From Pectobacterium parmentieri (lineage in GTDB: Bacteria > Pseudomonadota > Gammaproteobacteria > Enterobacterales > Enterobacteriaceae): a stretch of 64,000 nt of DNA. A program made the position numbers and the translations under genes. This document shows, piece by piece, positions 32,663 to 42,641 of the stretch (position 1 is the stretch's first letter; each line of letters starts with the position of its first letter). Location: assembly GCF_001742145.1 (NCBI RefSeq), contig NZ_CP015749.1:2108001-2172000 (forward strand), given 5' to 3'. The notes beneath the pieces were generated by a model. That model was not told the origin of the DNA and searched no databases. It saw only the letters and a program-made list of their open reading frames with translations.

Positions 32663-33715
32663 TTATTGAGAAGGCGTCGCCTGGCTATCCGGCGCAGCAG
32701 GCAACGCAGTAGTTGGCTGTTGGCGCTCTGGAGCAGGAACTCCATTTGTTGGTTGCGGCAATGCTTCGCCACTTCCACTCGTATTGTTATCATTATTTTC
32801 GGCAGTCGGCGTGGTAGGTTTAGGCTTATCCAACCCCATATTTTGTAAATTTTCTGCTTTGTCTATATTTACAGCAGTGCTTTCCGCATTTTCTTCTTCA
32901 ATATCTTTCTGCGCTTGTTTGCTCAATACCAGAAGACTGATGCGTCGATTAATCGCATCATTCCCACTTGTCGCTTGTTTGAGGCTCATTGTCGCAGCCA
33001 TACCCACAACGCGCAAAACTTTTCCATCAGACAAACCACCAAAAGTAAGCTCCCGGCGGGATGCATTGGCACGATCGGCAGATAATTCCCAGTTACTATA
33101 ACCGCGTTCCCCTGTCGTATACTGAACATCATCGGTATGGCCTGAAATACTCAGTTTATTGGGGAAATCATTCAGAATAGGCGCTATCGCACGCAGGATA
33201 TCCCGCATATAAGGCTCAACCTGCGCGCTCCCGGTTTTAAACATTGGGCGGTTTTGGCTATCAATGATTTGGATACGCAACCCTTCCTCAATCATTTCAA
33301 TCAGCAAATGGGGACGGAGTGCGCGTAATCGGGGATCTGCCTCAATTAACTGATCCAAGCGCTCACGCAATTTATTGAGTCGAGCCTCATCCAGTTTCTT
33401 TTCTACATTATCCGTTTTGATGGCTTTTTTCACTTCACCATCTTGTTGAGTTGGATCATTTCCCCCACCAGGGATCGGGCTGGAACTATCGCTTGATTTA
33501 GAACCAGAAGTTAATGCAACCTTTAGTGGGGTACGAAAATACTCCGCGATTTGAGCCAACTGCATAGGCGTAGAAATTGCGATAAGCCACATAACCAAAA
33601 ACAACGCCATCATTGCTGTCATAAAGTCAGCGTAGGCAATCTTCCAAGAGCCACCATGGTGTCCCCCATGCCCAGATTTGCGCTTTTTGCGAATAATGGG
33701 ATGCTGATGTTTCAT
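32663..33715 (-). CDS. motB: Flagellar stator protein MotB
   Basis: 350 residues. The basic, His/Gly-rich N-terminus precedes a single transmembrane helix with the proton-carrying Asp at position 30 ([18 protein letters not shown]), equivalent to E. coli Asp32. The C-terminal OmpA-like peptidoglycan-binding domain follows ([18 protein letters not shown]). The last 70 residues are a Pro/Asn/Thr-rich extension that varies in length among relatives. The start overlaps the motA end by four bases. Confidence 0.97.
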   Translation of the reverse strand: MKHQHPIIRKKRKSGHGGHHGGSWKIAYADFMTAMMALFLVMWLIAISTPMQLAQIAEYFRTPLKVALTSGSKSSDSSSPIPGGGNDPTQQDGEVKKAIKTDNVEKKLDEARLNKLRERLDQLIEADPRLRALRPHLLIEMIEEGLRIQIIDSQNRPMFKTGSAQVEPYMRDILRAIAPILNDFPNKLSISGHTDDVQYTTGERGYSNWELSADRANASRRELTFGGLSDGKVLRVVGMAATMSLKQATSGNDAINRRISLLVLSKQAQKDIEEENAESTAVNIDKAENLQNMGLDKPKPTTPTAENNDNNTSGSGEALPQPTNGVPAPERQQPTTALPAAPDSQATPSQ

Positions 33716-34599
33716 GCGTTACTATCCGACGCTTGCTGGGTCGGCGATTTTACACGACGAATATGTTCTTCCAATTCCGTGAAAGAAGGGCGCTCCGTGG
33801 AGTACAGCGTTTTACGCCCAAATTCAACCGCAATTTGCGGGGCATAACCATTAAGGCTCGACAGCAAAGTAACTTTAATGCACTGCAATACTTTGATTTT
33901 TTCTGCATTTTTCTGGCGCAGTAAGGCTGCTAATGGAGAGACGAAACCATAAGCGAGGAGGATACCAAGAAAAGTTCCCACCATCGCATGGGCAATCATC
34001 ATTCCTAACTCAGCAGCAGGCCGATCAACATAGGCTAATGAGTGAACAACGCCCATAACGGCAGCGACAATACCAAATGCCGGGAGACCGTCCCCCATCA
34101 TCGTCAAACTGCTCGCGGGAATTTCACTTTCGTGTTCAATCGTTTCGATCTCTTCGTCCATCAACGTTTCAATCTCAAACGCATTCATGTTACCACTGAC
34201 CATCAAACGCAAATAATCGGTGATAAACTCAACAATATTACTGTCAGAAAGGATATTCGGATAGCTTGAGAAGATTTCGCTCTCACGAGGATTATCAATA
34301 TCAAATTCCAACGAAAGCATCCCTTGCTGGCGAGACTTAGCCATCACTCGAAAGAGCAAGGCCATAAGATCCATATACAGTGCTTTGTTGTATTTAGAAC
34401 CTTTAAATAAAAGAGGTAACGCACGTACTGTTGCTTTTATCGCCTTTCCATTATTACCGACAATGAAAGCACCTAGCGCTGCGCCACCGATGATCAGTAG
34501 CTCCGAAGGCTGATAAAGTGCCCCCAAAGCCCCACCGACCATGAGATAACCGCCGAGTATCGAGGCCACAATTACGATATAACCCAATATAACCAGCAC
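33712..34599 (-). CDS. motA: Flagellar stator protein MotA
   Basis: 295 residues, four transmembrane helices, with a large cytoplasmic loop containing the residues that contact FliG (around 80-100). MotA5B2 units drive rotation with protons. Start [18 protein letters not shown] is typical. First gene of the motA-B-cheA-W run. I did not find a clear sigma-28 promoter in the gap to flhC, where a terminator-like hairpin sits. Confidence 0.97.
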   Translation of the reverse strand: MLVILGYIVIVASILGGYLMVGGALGALYQPSELLIIGGAALGAFIVGNNGKAIKATVRALPLLFKGSKYNKALYMDLMALLFRVMAKSRQQGMLSLEFDIDNPRESEIFSSYPNILSDSNIVEFITDYLRLMVSGNMNAFEIETLMDEEIETIEHESEIPASSLTMMGDGLPAFGIVAAVMGVVHSLAYVDRPAAELGMMIAHAMVGTFLGILLAYGFVSPLAALLRQKNAEKIKVLQCIKVTLLSSLNGYAPQIAVEFGRKTLYSTERPSFTELEEHIRRVKSPTQQASDSNA

Positions 34600-34679
34600 A
34601 AGAAATCCTTATAATAAAAAAGGTGGCGGAAGGTGAGATAAAACTGCGGAACCGTAGCCAAGACGTTCCTGAGGAAGAA

Positions 34680-34714
34680 ATCTATCACTGCTTTCACAAC
34701 CAACAGTGATAGAT
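34680..34714 (-). terminator. Hairpin terminator after flhDC
   Basis: Perfect 11-bp inverted repeat (ATCTATCACTG / CAGTGATAGAT) with a 13-base loop, 21 bases past the flhC stop. On the minus strand it is followed by TTCTTCC, a broken T-run. Good candidate for ending the flhDC mRNA before motA. Confidence 0.65.
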
Positions 34715-34734
34715 TCACAAATCGCGCTACAGGC

Positions 34735-35313
34735 TCAGACTGCGTGTTTTACCTGTTCATCCAGCAGTTGAGGTATTATATCGGCAAGGTTTTGCGAAAG
34801 TTTACGCCTTTTTACCGCTCTAGAAGGTGGTTGGCACAAACTACAAACAAAACTGTTTTTAGGTTGATGAGCGTGAGTAATAAACATCCCTTTGCAGCAA
34901 TTACATGACGACAGTTGCAGCATACCGCTGTCAACAAACCGGACTAATGTCCAAGCCCGAGTCAATGCCAACAGTGGAGAATCACTCTGCGGAGCACACT
35001 GTTCCAGGTACAATCGATAAGATTTAATAACTGCTTCAACACCGCTGCACTGCCCATTCTTGATTAAAAAACTGTACGCGTTGTAAAACATTGATGAATG
35101 AATATTCTGTTCCCAGGTCATAAACCAATCCGTTGAAAAAGGTAACATTCCCTTTGGTGGCGGACTTCCTCTAAGTTCTTTATACAGTTTGATCAAACGC
35201 CCGCGGCTTAACTGAGTCTCACTTTCTAACATCTGTAAACGAGCACCAAGCGAAATGAGCTCCATCGCCAACTGGATATCTTTCGCTTCCTGAACAATAC
35301 TTTTCTCCGCCAT
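34735..35313 (-). CDS. flhC: Flagellar master regulator subunit FlhC
   Basis: 192 residues. FlhC forms the FlhD4C2 activator of class 2 flagellar genes. The zinc-binding Cys cluster is intact (CNCCKG, then CSLCQPP about 20 residues later). Starts one codon after the flhD stop, so the two are coupled. The C-terminal tail is short and basic. Confidence 0.98.
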   Translation of the reverse strand: MAEKSIVQEAKDIQLAMELISLGARLQMLESETQLSRGRLIKLYKELRGSPPPKGMLPFSTDWFMTWEQNIHSSMFYNAYSFLIKNGQCSGVEAVIKSYRLYLEQCAPQSDSPLLALTRAWTLVRFVDSGMLQLSSCNCCKGMFITHAHQPKNSFVCSLCQPPSRAVKRRKLSQNLADIIPQLLDEQVKHAV

Positions 35314-35315
35314 TA

Positions 35316-35666
35316 CTATGCCCTTTTCTTAGGCAGGTTTTCTTCTTTCGAAGTTAACTGTTGTAATAAGTGGCTCGACAACAAAATCCCGGTATGAATT
35401 TGCTGTAAATCATCCACACGTGATTCCTGAGTCAAGATTTTGATTGTATTGTGATCGTTAAAACGGAAATGGCATATTAGTTGGTTAGTTTCTGCCAACT
35501 TTACCATCTGCGGCAGAGTCAGTTGCATCAAGATATCTGCCATCTCGTCATTGATTCCCAGACGAAACATCGCAGAAGCTTTTTCATCATTAATTAAGCG
35601 TTGCGCCAGTAACAAATAAGACAGATTAATGTCATAAATGTGTTTGAGTAATTCAGAGGTACCCAT
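35316..35666 (-). CDS. flhD: Flagellar master regulator subunit FlhD
   Basis: 116 residues from ATG 35666, matching the family start ([21 protein letters not shown]); an in-frame ATG at 35675 would add three residues. FlhD contributes the helix-turn-helix part of the FlhDC activator. In soft-rot bacteria FlhDC also affects secretion and virulence (established knowledge). Upstream lies a 760-base AT-rich control region. Confidence 0.97.
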   Translation of the reverse strand: MGTSELLKHIYDINLSYLLLAQRLINDEKASAMFRLGINDEMADILMQLTLPQMVKLAETNQLICHFRFNDHNTIKILTQESRVDDLQQIHTGILLSSHLLQQLTSKEENLPKKRA

Positions 35667-35685
35667 ATTTCCCATCCCGACAGGC

Positions 35686-35700
35686 TATGTTTAAAACATA
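35686..35700. promoter_or_regulatory. Short dyad next to the flhD start
   Basis: TATGTTT-A-AAACATA, a 15-base near-perfect palindrome 20 bases before the flhD ATG. It would lie in the flhDC mRNA leader, so it may be a repressor site or fold the leader near the ribosome site. Confidence 0.35.
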
Positions 35701-35998
35701 AGTTAGGTGATAGACCATATCGCCCAGTTCGAAAATCACTCTCCATTGATGGCATAAAAAACTATCGGTGCCAGATACTGCAAGTTACTACTTCATCATT
35801 TCTTATTTGGGCAATCACGACTTGCCAACTTCAGTCAACTTTAACGCATCACGCGGAGAATTCGTTCATCCGTTGCTTTCCAAGTCCTTCGCTGAAGACT
35901 CCCCCGACCAAAAGCATAGGATTAATCCTAAAGCAGCGCAACTGTACCGCCTAATCCGTAGCACACACAACGCGACCGAAGGAAAATTTTAGTAATTA

Positions 35999-36014
35999 TG
36001 TGACGAGCATCACA
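35999..36014. promoter_or_regulatory. CRP-cAMP binding site upstream of flhDC
   Basis: TGTGA-CGAGCA-TCACA: both half-sites match the CRP consensus perfectly with the standard six-base spacer. It is about 330 bases before flhD; in E. coli flhDC is activated by CRP from an upstream site, so the role is likely the same. Confidence 0.8.
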
Positions 36015-36063
36015 AAAATGGAAGCATTATGAACCAACCTGTATCTGGTCAAGTCACTTTTAT

Positions 36064-36088
36064 GCGTATTTTTGCATCAAAAATACGC
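36064..36088. promoter_or_regulatory. 25-base perfect dyad in the flhDC region
   Basis: GCGTATTTTTG-CAT-CAAAAATACGC: 11-bp perfect arms around three bases, 50 bases from the CRP site. No T-run follows. It could be an operator or a hairpin, and shares its core with a second copy near 36261. Confidence 0.5.
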
Positions 36089-36431
36089 ACTAAACGTCAC
36101 AAAAAAAAGCATTGAAAGTAATAAAAAAGAAACAATTTGACTGCTATATAAATGATAGATATACAAAAAACCCGCTATACCCAACATAGATACCGTTATG
36201 TAAGTCTATACCTTTCATGAGAAACTTACACTTTTTCCCCAAAAAACTCTTAAAGATATGTTTTGATGCAAAATTCACCTATTTTTTGCAAAAATACGGT
36301 TACAACGATAACAAAAAACATGAGTATCAAAAACAAAAAAATAAACTAATCCATTGATATTAAATGAAATAACAAACCATTAGGACCAATTGCAAAAGCT
36401 GCGATATGGCGTTATCCAAATCATTTCCTGA

Positions 36432-37358
36432 TCACATCTTTGTAACCCGGTTAACCAGCCAAATGCCTGAGCACACTAAGACAAGTGCAAAGATATATTT
36501 CCACTCCAAGATGCTTTCATTGAGAAACAACGCTGACAACAAAGTACCAGATACCGGAATGAGAAAGTTAAATGGCGCAACCATACCGACTCGATTATAT
36601 TTCAGCAATTGGCTCCATAATGAAAAAGCGATTGAAGAGAGTAAAATAAGGTAACCTAGCATCAGCACAGCTTTCCAATCGGGTATGACGAGTGATCCAC
36701 CGCTACCATATCCTGACACTATTAAAATAACTCCGCCAATCGCTAATTGATAGCCCGTCATAATAGTTGGATCCATCGTTTGTGATATCCGCTTGCCATA
36801 TATGGTCGATGCCGATAAAATAAACGCAGCAATAACAACGAACCCATCACCTAGCAGCGTAAAACCAATACTCATTTCATTACTGCTAATATTAACGGCC
36901 ATTACGCCAGCGAAACCTAATATACAACCAATTAGCTTATTGCCGTTTAATTTATCATTCTGGTATAAATAATGAGCAAGTAGTACGCTAAAAAAAGTAC
37001 TGGTTGCATTCATTATTGAACCTTTAACACCTGTGGTATAAGCCAGACCTATATAGAAAAAAACATACTGCAATGATGTTTGAAACGTCCCCAAAATTGT
37101 CAGTTGGGCTAACTGCCTACGTTGAAAGCGCCCAATAGACCGACCACTTAACACCGCAAGCACTAACAGTAACAGTCCCGCAAGCGCGAAACGGTAGCCC
37201 GCAAAGACAAGTTTCCCTGGAATATCATTATCCGCAATATGAAACAGCTCATAACCATTTTTAATGGCCGGATAAGCACTCCCCCATAGTAAACAGCATA
37301 ATGTGGCGATAAAAAAAACAATTTTTTTATCGGAAAAAAAATGCTTCTGCTTTTCCAA
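36432..37358 (-). CDS. DMT (EamA) family transporter
   Basis: 308 residues, about ten transmembrane helices in two EamA repeats (first from about residue 15, second from about 160). The family exports small metabolites or amino acids; substrate not predictable here. The frame is open to ATG 37388, but a strong GGAGGG ribosome site (37366-37371) sits seven bases before TTG 37358, which I take as the start. Codon use is more AT-rich than in the flagellar genes. It is divergent from the receptor gene at 37677. Confidence 0.85.
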   Translation of the reverse strand: MEKQKHFFSDKKIVFFIATLCCLLWGSAYPAIKNGYELFHIADNDIPGKLVFAGYRFALAGLLLLVLAVLSGRSIGRFQRRQLAQLTILGTFQTSLQYVFFYIGLAYTTGVKGSIMNATSTFFSVLLAHYLYQNDKLNGNKLIGCILGFAGVMAVNISSNEMSIGFTLLGDGFVVIAAFILSASTIYGKRISQTMDPTIMTGYQLAIGGVILIVSGYGSGGSLVIPDWKAVLMLGYLILLSSIAFSLWSQLLKYNRVGMVAPFNFLIPVSGTLLSALFLNESILEWKYIFALVLVCSGIWLVNRVTKM

Positions 37359-37530
37359 GAAAAGACCCTCCAAAGATAAAGCCGACATAATAGCGTTGAA
37401 CCCTAGACAAATAAAGTTAGAAGGCCAGTCGTTCTTTATTTTTCATTATCAATTTGTATGATTTCACACCACGAAATTTTCTTTTCTTTTTAAAGCGTTA
37501 AAAACGTGATCGAGATCGCATTGAATTTGA

Positions 37531-37557
37531 TTAAGGTTTCTCAATATATGCCGATTA
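37531..37557 (+). promoter_or_regulatory. Sigma-28 (FliA) promoter of the second receptor
   Basis: TTAAGGTT, 11 bases, GCCGATTA: seven of eight at -10, exact spacing, about 120 bases before the start codon at 37677. It places this receptor in the late flagellar regulon. Confidence 0.82.
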
Positions 37558-37676
37558 TCTTTTACATTGGTTGTTTAGCTAATGGATTATCATTAATGTA
37601 GACACTAAAACCTAAACGCCAACAGCACGGCTAGCGGCATGGTAAATCATAATTTCCTGAAAATGAGCGAATAAAT

Positions 37677-39389
37677 ATGAAAATAACCTCAAGGTCTGAG
37701 CAACATGTCAAGGCTGGCGTGCTGAGCAATTTACGGCTAGTTCCCTTATTCGTCATTATTTTGGGTGGTATCATGCTGTTATTTGCAGCATCTATCGGCG
37801 CATCCAGCTACTTTTTACAGAACAGTAACCAGTCATTAAATGATGTCACACAAGAAATCGATACCCGAATGGGGATCTCAAACAGTTCCAACCACCTTCG
37901 CACCGCTCGGCTGTTGTTAATTCAAGCGGCTGCGGCAGCGCGTATCGGTGACTCTCAGGTATTCAATGACAACCTGACGCAGGCTCAACAGCGTCTAGAA
38001 CAGTCAAAAAAAGCATTCCTTGTCTACGAACAGCGCCCAGTTAAAACGCCTCAGGACGTGGCGCTGGATGAAGATTTACGCAAATCCTATGATGCTTATG
38101 TCAATCAAGGTCTTATGCTGATGCTCACGGCAGCAAAACAAGGGCTATTTGAAGAAGTCATCACCCTTGAATCCGAAGAAACACGGATTTTAGATTTGGC
38201 CTATAACAAATATCTACTCGAAGCTGTCGCCTATCGCACGCAAAGAGCTAAAGAATTAAACGAAACCGCACATAAAAACGCGCTACTCGGATATTCGTTA
38301 ATGGGAAGCAGTTTCGCTCTGGCCACCATTTTAACACTTCTGACATTCTTCCTTCTGAGAGGCGTCCTCATCAAACCAATGAACCAACTGGTTATGAGAA
38401 TTCAACGCATTGCGCAGGGCGATCTGACTCAAGTGTCGGACCGTTATGGCAAGAATGAAATCGGTACGCTAGCCAGCAACGTTCACCAAATGCAATCTTC
38501 ATTGGTCACAACCGTCACTACCGTTCGGGAAAGTGCAGACTCTATTTATCAAGGTTCGACGGAGATTTCATCCGGTAATACAGACCTTTCCTCACGTACC
38601 GAACAGCAAGCAGCGGCGCTTGAACAGACCGCTGCAAGCATGGAACAGCTAACCGCAACCGTGAAACAAAACTCAGAAAATGCGCACCACGCAAGCCAAC
38701 TCGCAGCGAACGCTTCAGGGAAAGCCAAGCAAGGTGGAGAGATTGTTGCAAACGTTGTCAATACAATGAACAACATTTCGGGTAGCTCAAAGAAAATATC
38801 TGAAATTACCAGCGTCATTAACAGCATTGCTTTTCAAACCAATATTCTTGCGCTAAATGCAGCGGTTGAAGCAGCCAGAGCGGGCGAACAAGGTCGTGGT
38901 TTCGCTGTCGTCGCCAGTGAGGTTCGCAGCCTCGCACAACGTAGTGCGCAAGCAGCGAAAGAGATAGAAACGCTGATTTCCGAATCAGTCAAGCTGGTTA
39001 ATAGCGGCTCTGTTTTGGTTGATAACGCGGGTCAAACAATGAAAGAGATCGTCGATGCCGTCACTAATGTCACCGACATCATGGGTGAAATTGCATCAGC
39101 ATCTGACGAACAAAGCCGGGGGATAACTCAGGTCGGCCAAGCAATATCTGAAATGGATAGCGTGACACAGCAGAACGCTGCGCTCGTTCAGGAAGCCAGT
39201 GCCGCAGCCGCATCGCTAGAAGAACAAGCGGCATTGCTAACCCGTGCAGTTGCAACATTTAAGTTATCCAGCCATTTATCAAGTGCCCCCTCACCCGCTC
39301 GGCCAAACGCTCTGGCCGCGAAGAGCCGTTCATCACTAGCCCTTCCCCGTCAAACCAATACAGAAAACGGTAACTGGGAAACATTCTAA
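37677..39389 (+). CDS. Methyl-accepting chemotaxis protein (second receptor)
   Basis: 570 residues. TM1 near 25-48, a periplasmic helical-bundle sensor with the sequence [21 protein letters not shown]2 near 205-228, HAMP, and a standard signalling domain ([20 protein letters not shown]). The sensor differs from the Tsr-like receptor at 28 kb, so a different ligand is expected. It ends in NWETF, the CheR-binding tail. It stands alone outside the che operon, under its own sigma-28 promoter. Confidence 0.94.
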   Translation: MKITSRSEQHVKAGVLSNLRLVPLFVIILGGIMLLFAASIGASSYFLQNSNQSLNDVTQEIDTRMGISNSSNHLRTARLLLIQAAAAARIGDSQVFNDNLTQAQQRLEQSKKAFLVYEQRPVKTPQDVALDEDLRKSYDAYVNQGLMLMLTAAKQGLFEEVITLESEETRILDLAYNKYLLEAVAYRTQRAKELNETAHKNALLGYSLMGSSFALATILTLLTFFLLRGVLIKPMNQLVMRIQRIAQGDLTQVSDRYGKNEIGTLASNVHQMQSSLVTTVTTVRESADSIYQGSTEISSGNTDLSSRTEQQAAALEQTAASMEQLTATVKQNSENAHHASQLAANASGKAKQGGEIVANVVNTMNNISGSSKKISEITSVINSIAFQTNILALNAAVEAARAGEQGRGFAVVASEVRSLAQRSAQAAKEIETLISESVKLVNSGSVLVDNAGQTMKEIVDAVTNVTDIMGEIASASDEQSRGITQVGQAISEMDSVTQQNAALVQEASAAAASLEEQAALLTRAVATFKLSSHLSSAPSPARPNALAAKSRSSLALPRQTNTENGNWETF

Positions 39390-39457
39390 TTCTGCCTACT
39401 AGAATAACGGCGGGCATTGTTCACTCGGACAATGCCCGTAGGTTGGTATATTCCCTG

Positions 39458-39661
39458 TTACTCTTTTTCCAGCAATGTCCTTGGCTCAACAAACGTACCA
39501 TCCTTACTGTCAACCTCATTGAAAAACCAGATACCAGCAGGGTAATCGTTTAATGCAACTAAATACATTATCCCTTCCTGAAACGTTTCCACAGCCAGAA
39601 CCACCCCTTCCCTACGAGTCTTCCCATCGGTTTTAACAGTAACCAGATCATTAACTTTCAT
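39458..39661 (-). CDS. dsrB: DsrB family small protein
   Basis: 67 residues. Closely matches E. coli DsrB over its length ([42 protein letters not shown]). Its function is unknown; an SH3-like beta fold is plausible. In E. coli dsrB lies beside rcsA and dsrA, next to fliR; here it lies past flhDC, suggesting an ancestral link to the flagellar locus that was rearranged. Confidence 0.88.
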   Translation of the reverse strand: MKVNDLVTVKTDGKTRREGVVLAVETFQEGIMYLVALNDYPAGIWFFNEVDSKDGTFVEPRTLLEKE

Positions 39662-39852
39662 AAATTTATCTCAAAATAGCTTCTAACATCAAAAGAACGG
39701 CATTATCATTTATACTGGCGGTAATAACAGTACCTATATGAAATGATTAGTTTTATTTGTTTTTAGCAACGACATGCTAACTCTCTCTGTCATTAAAAAA
39801 TTGATCATTTCTATCTTAGTACACCCGACATATTCGCAAAAGAGATGAAAAA

Positions 39853-41265
39853 TTGAACGAACTACGGAACGTGGATGAACAGAGAGATAACGGTGAGCAG
39901 GACTACAATCAAGTTATAACATCTGAATGGATGCAACTGATAACCACAACCTCACAAAAATCTTTTAACCTCCTGCAAACCCTCGCCGCACAAAAAGCAT
40001 CTGATTTTGCTGACAAGTTCTACTCCTACATGCTTAAAGATCAGGAAGCTTCTCTTTTTCTTTCCAGCCAGCAAGTCCACGATCGACTCCACGGGTCTAT
40101 GAGCAAATGGATAGTAGACATTCTAACCAATACCGGGAGCCACCTGGCAGATTTGATCAACTATCAAAGGAAAATTGGTCAGATTCATGCGCGTATTGGT
40201 ATTCCAGTCGATCTGGTTGAACGTGGAGCCCGACGCCTAAAATGGCAACTCTATGAAGACATTGCACAGGCGGCAGATGATAAAGCGCTATGTTTTGATG
40301 CTATGCGTTACGCTTCTATTTCCATGGATATTGCCATAGAGATAATGAATAAAACATATTCACAATCGCACGATTTGGAGGCCAAAAACGAAGAGTCCTA
40401 TCGGTTATTTTCTATTCTGGAAAATGCCAGCATGGAGAGAGAGCGACAGAATGCATCACTGCTCAATTGGGAAAATGCCTTTATTTTTAGCGTTGCTACC
40501 GGCACCCCCCTTTCCAGTATCCAGGACCTAAGTGATTCAGAATTCGGTCTGTGGTTTAACCATAAAGGGAAATCCAGTTTCAGTAACATTCAGGGAATAC
40601 GGACTATCGCTACAATCATAACTGAAACTGATGACTACATTCGTAACTACAGCAATACCGCACTACTAACACAGCAAGACTATGCCCCACTGCTTAAAGC
40701 CGTCAGAAGCAAAATTTATAAAATAAATATGCTGTTGGGATCGCTATTTGACGAAGTCCAAAAACTGGAAAGTGGTAAGGATACATTGACCCTCTTACTA
40801 AATCGCCGCTTCCTACCGACCATTCTTCGACATGAAATATCGCTGACAATGCATTCAAATACGCCACTCAGCATCGCCATGATTGATATTGACCACTTTA
40901 AATCCGTCAATGACACCTATGGTCATGCCGCTGGCGATAGCATTTTAAAACGAATTGCGGAAATTCTGTATGAGAGCACAAGGAACAGCGATTATGTTTT
41001 CCGTTATGGAGGAGAAGAATTCATGATCGTGCTCATAGAAACGCCCAAAGTCGCCGCCTACACCATCATCGAACGATTGAGAAAGAAAATTCAGGATCAC
41101 ACTATTCATCTCCAAAACGGAGAAAGCGTGACAATGACCATAAGTGCAGGCATCGCCGTGTATAGTGGTCATCCAGATTATGAATGCTTGATAAAGGCAG
41201 CAGACGATGCGCTCTATCAAGCTAAGGCAAACGGCAGAAACAGAATCGAATACGCGCAGGAATAG
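39853..41265 (+). CDS. Globin-coupled diguanylate cyclase (DosC/DgcO type)
   Basis: 470 residues from TTG 39853; no ATG is available in frame upstream. The globin domain (about 22-175) has proximal haem His112 (QIHARIGIP) and a distal-pocket Tyr57 (KFYSY) as in E. coli DosC. A middle four-helix domain (about 180-300) is followed by GGDEF: GGEEF at 385-389 and inhibitory I-site RNSD at 376-379, five residues before it. Predicted to make c-di-GMP in response to oxygen. The Pectobacterium homologue (PccGCS) is known to affect motility and virulence; its place beside the flagellar cluster fits. Confidence 0.92.
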   Translation: MNELRNVDEQRDNGEQDYNQVITSEWMQLITTTSQKSFNLLQTLAAQKASDFADKFYSYMLKDQEASLFLSSQQVHDRLHGSMSKWIVDILTNTGSHLADLINYQRKIGQIHARIGIPVDLVERGARRLKWQLYEDIAQAADDKALCFDAMRYASISMDIAIEIMNKTYSQSHDLEAKNEESYRLFSILENASMERERQNASLLNWENAFIFSVATGTPLSSIQDLSDSEFGLWFNHKGKSSFSNIQGIRTIATIITETDDYIRNYSNTALLTQQDYAPLLKAVRSKIYKINMLLGSLFDEVQKLESGKDTLTLLLNRRFLPTILRHEISLTMHSNTPLSIAMIDIDHFKSVNDTYGHAAGDSILKRIAEILYESTRNSDYVFRYGGEEFMIVLIETPKVAAYTIIERLRKKIQDHTIHLQNGESVTMTISAGIAVYSGHPDYECLIKAADDALYQAKANGRNRIEYAQE

Positions 41266-41280
41266 CTATTCTGGCTTATT

Positions 41281-41344
41281 GCAAATCTACGTTTCAGGCC
41301 ACGCCTGAAAAAGAATAGTGAGCTATTCGTTATCGTAGGTTTGC
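41281..41344. ncRNA. Predicted three-way-junction element after the cyclase gene
   Basis: An 11-bp closing stem (GCAAATCTACG with CGTAGGTTTGC, one U-G pair) encloses two hairpins: TTTCAGGC-CAC-GCCTGAAA and GAATAG-TGAG-CTATTC. The same GAATAG/CTATTC dyad overlaps the cyclase stop codon at 41260-41271. No T-run follows. It may be a structured 3' end, an RNA element or an intergenic repeat; the fold itself is read directly, any role is inference. Confidence 0.45.
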
Positions 41345-41541
41345 ATCGTTCCCCTTGCCAAACAGAAAAATTTCCCTACATTGAACAAATTCACAGCATA
41401 AAAATGATAAAGCAACGATTTTACTAACCAACCCGCCAGAAATTTGATACATATTCAATAAATAAGCATGATCATCGACAATGCGTCATGCAGTAAATCT
41501 TTTATAATTTAATCCTATTTTACGCAGGAGAGGAACAAGCA

Positions 41542-41760
41542 TTGCAGCGACAGCAGGTTTCATCGTCACGAATTGATTTCATTGGGTATGACCCAAAGAC
41601 GCACACCCTTGAGGTAACATTTCATAACAAAGATATCTATCAATATGTTGGCGTGCCTGAATCTATCTATAAAAAATTTATTTCTGACGCTGTCGTCTCT
41701 AAAGGTCGTTTCTTTGATGGCGTAATAAAAGATAAATTCTTATGCAGAAAAGTCAGATAG
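41542..41760 (+). CDS. KTSC domain protein
   Basis: 72 residues, one KTSC domain (SSSRIDFIGYDPKTHTLEVTF, YQYVGVPESIYKKF, SKGRFFDGVIKDKF). Proteins of this type are short and often linked to nucleic-acid enzymes, but their function is poorly known. The start is TTG 41542, with AGGAGAGG at 41526-41533 and no in-frame ATG nearby. Stands alone. Confidence 0.8.
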   Translation: MQRQQVSSSRIDFIGYDPKTHTLEVTFHNKDIYQYVGVPESIYKKFISDAVVSKGRFFDGVIKDKFLCRKVR

Positions 41761-41928
41761 GTAGAATGCTATAGAGTTAACAGATACCTAATGCGAAGGC
41801 GTTTCATCACCGGGTTTCAACGTAAATCGGGTGAATTGTCTCTTCTGAGTGCGGTGATAGTGAAAGAAACCTGTACTGCCGGGTGTATTTACCGCGATAA
41901 AATAGCCAAAGAACCAGCCCCATCTTAT

Positions 41929-42279
41929 TTATTCCAACGCCTGGACTAAGGCGGTAACCCTGTTCGATTCCCCCCTTACTGAAAAATAGATGATCTCTTT
42001 ACGACAATCAGAGGCGATATAAAATGCCTGATGTTTTGAGCCATTACTGGAGAAAATAAAGAAATCGGCATTTTCTGCCAGATTCGCCAGCGCAGGTGTA
42101 GCGATATGGTTGCGATTGGTTTCACCCGTCAACTCCGGATACAGCCGCGTAAGCACTAACGTTATCTGTACATCAACCGCACAGATAAGCTGACAAATTT
42201 CAGGGAAAGTGATGACGTCAAAAGAGATGCTTAATCGCTTATTCTGACGACGAATGTTGACATGAGGCGGCCTGTGCAA
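41929..42279 (-). CDS. Hypothetical protein downstream of an ArsR regulator
   Basis: 116 residues; family not recognised. Alternating hydrophobic and polar segments suggest an alpha/beta fold (VQITLVLTRLY; NADFFIFSSNG; KEIIYFSVRGESNRVTALVQALE), loosely like a small receiver or Rossmann-type domain. The assigned ATG lies 41 bases inside the upstream arsR-like gene, so translation is probably coupled; the true start may be a little later, since the first 12 residues are basic and atypical. Confidence 0.55.
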   Translation of the reverse strand: MHRPPHVNIRRQNKRLSISFDVITFPEICQLICAVDVQITLVLTRLYPELTGETNRNHIATPALANLAENADFFIFSSNGSKHQAFYIASDCRKEIIYFSVRGESNRVTALVQALE

Positions 42280-42589
42280 GCTCAGATAATACCGCGACAG
42301 CTTCGTCTAAACGCTCAGGGACGAGTTTGTAGAACACCCAGTTTTTGATACGTTTCGGGGTGACAATCCCGGCTTTCGCGAGATATTGGAGATGGCCAGT
42401 GACGGTCGGCTGACTTAGGCCAATCTTCTCAGTGATAAACCCTACGCATACTCCATCCTTAACCAGATCGCCATCCTGCTGTTCCGGGAAGTGTGCCCGA
42501 GGATCGGCGAGCCATTCCAAAATGATGAGTCGCTGCTCATTGCCGAGTGCCCGTAGTAGATCGGCCGTTGTCGTTGCCCGCTTGTTCAT
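42239..42589 (-). CDS. ArsR/SmtB family transcriptional regulator
   Basis: 116 residues, winged helix-turn-helix (LRALGNEQRLIILEWLAD; ITEKIGLSQPTVTGHLQYLAKAGIVT). I see no CxC metal-binding motif in the recognition helix; the only Cys are a CVG and one near the C-terminus, so a metal sensor role is doubtful. Start ATG 42589 has AGGTG nine bases upstream; an in-frame GTG lies at 42601. It is divergent from the PLP dehydratase gene, its likely target. Confidence 0.85.
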   Translation of the reverse strand: MNKRATTTADLLRALGNEQRLIILEWLADPRAHFPEQQDGDLVKDGVCVGFITEKIGLSQPTVTGHLQYLAKAGIVTPKRIKNWVFYKLVPERLDEAVAVLSELAQAASCQHSSSE

Positions 42590-42641
42590 ATAGCCAAACA
42601 CCTATATAGTTATTTCCATATACAGTTGATAGGGGAATACT

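Larger units (their letters stand above)
35701..36400. promoter_or_regulatory. flhDC upstream control region
   Basis: About 700 bases of gene-free, AT-rich DNA between flhD and the next gene. A CRP site lies at 35999-36014, a 25-base hairpin dyad at 36064-36088, and the 13-mer TTTTGATGCAAAA occurs twice in opposite orientation (36070-36082, 36261-36273). The long A/T tracts from 36090 to 36360 are what H-NS-type proteins favour (inference). The plus-strand frame at 35768-35992 has no family features and is not annotated. Confidence 0.6.

Noticed and set aside
35768..35992. 74-codon frame in the flhDC control region
   Set aside because: No family features or convincing ribosome site; it overlaps the likely flhDC leader.
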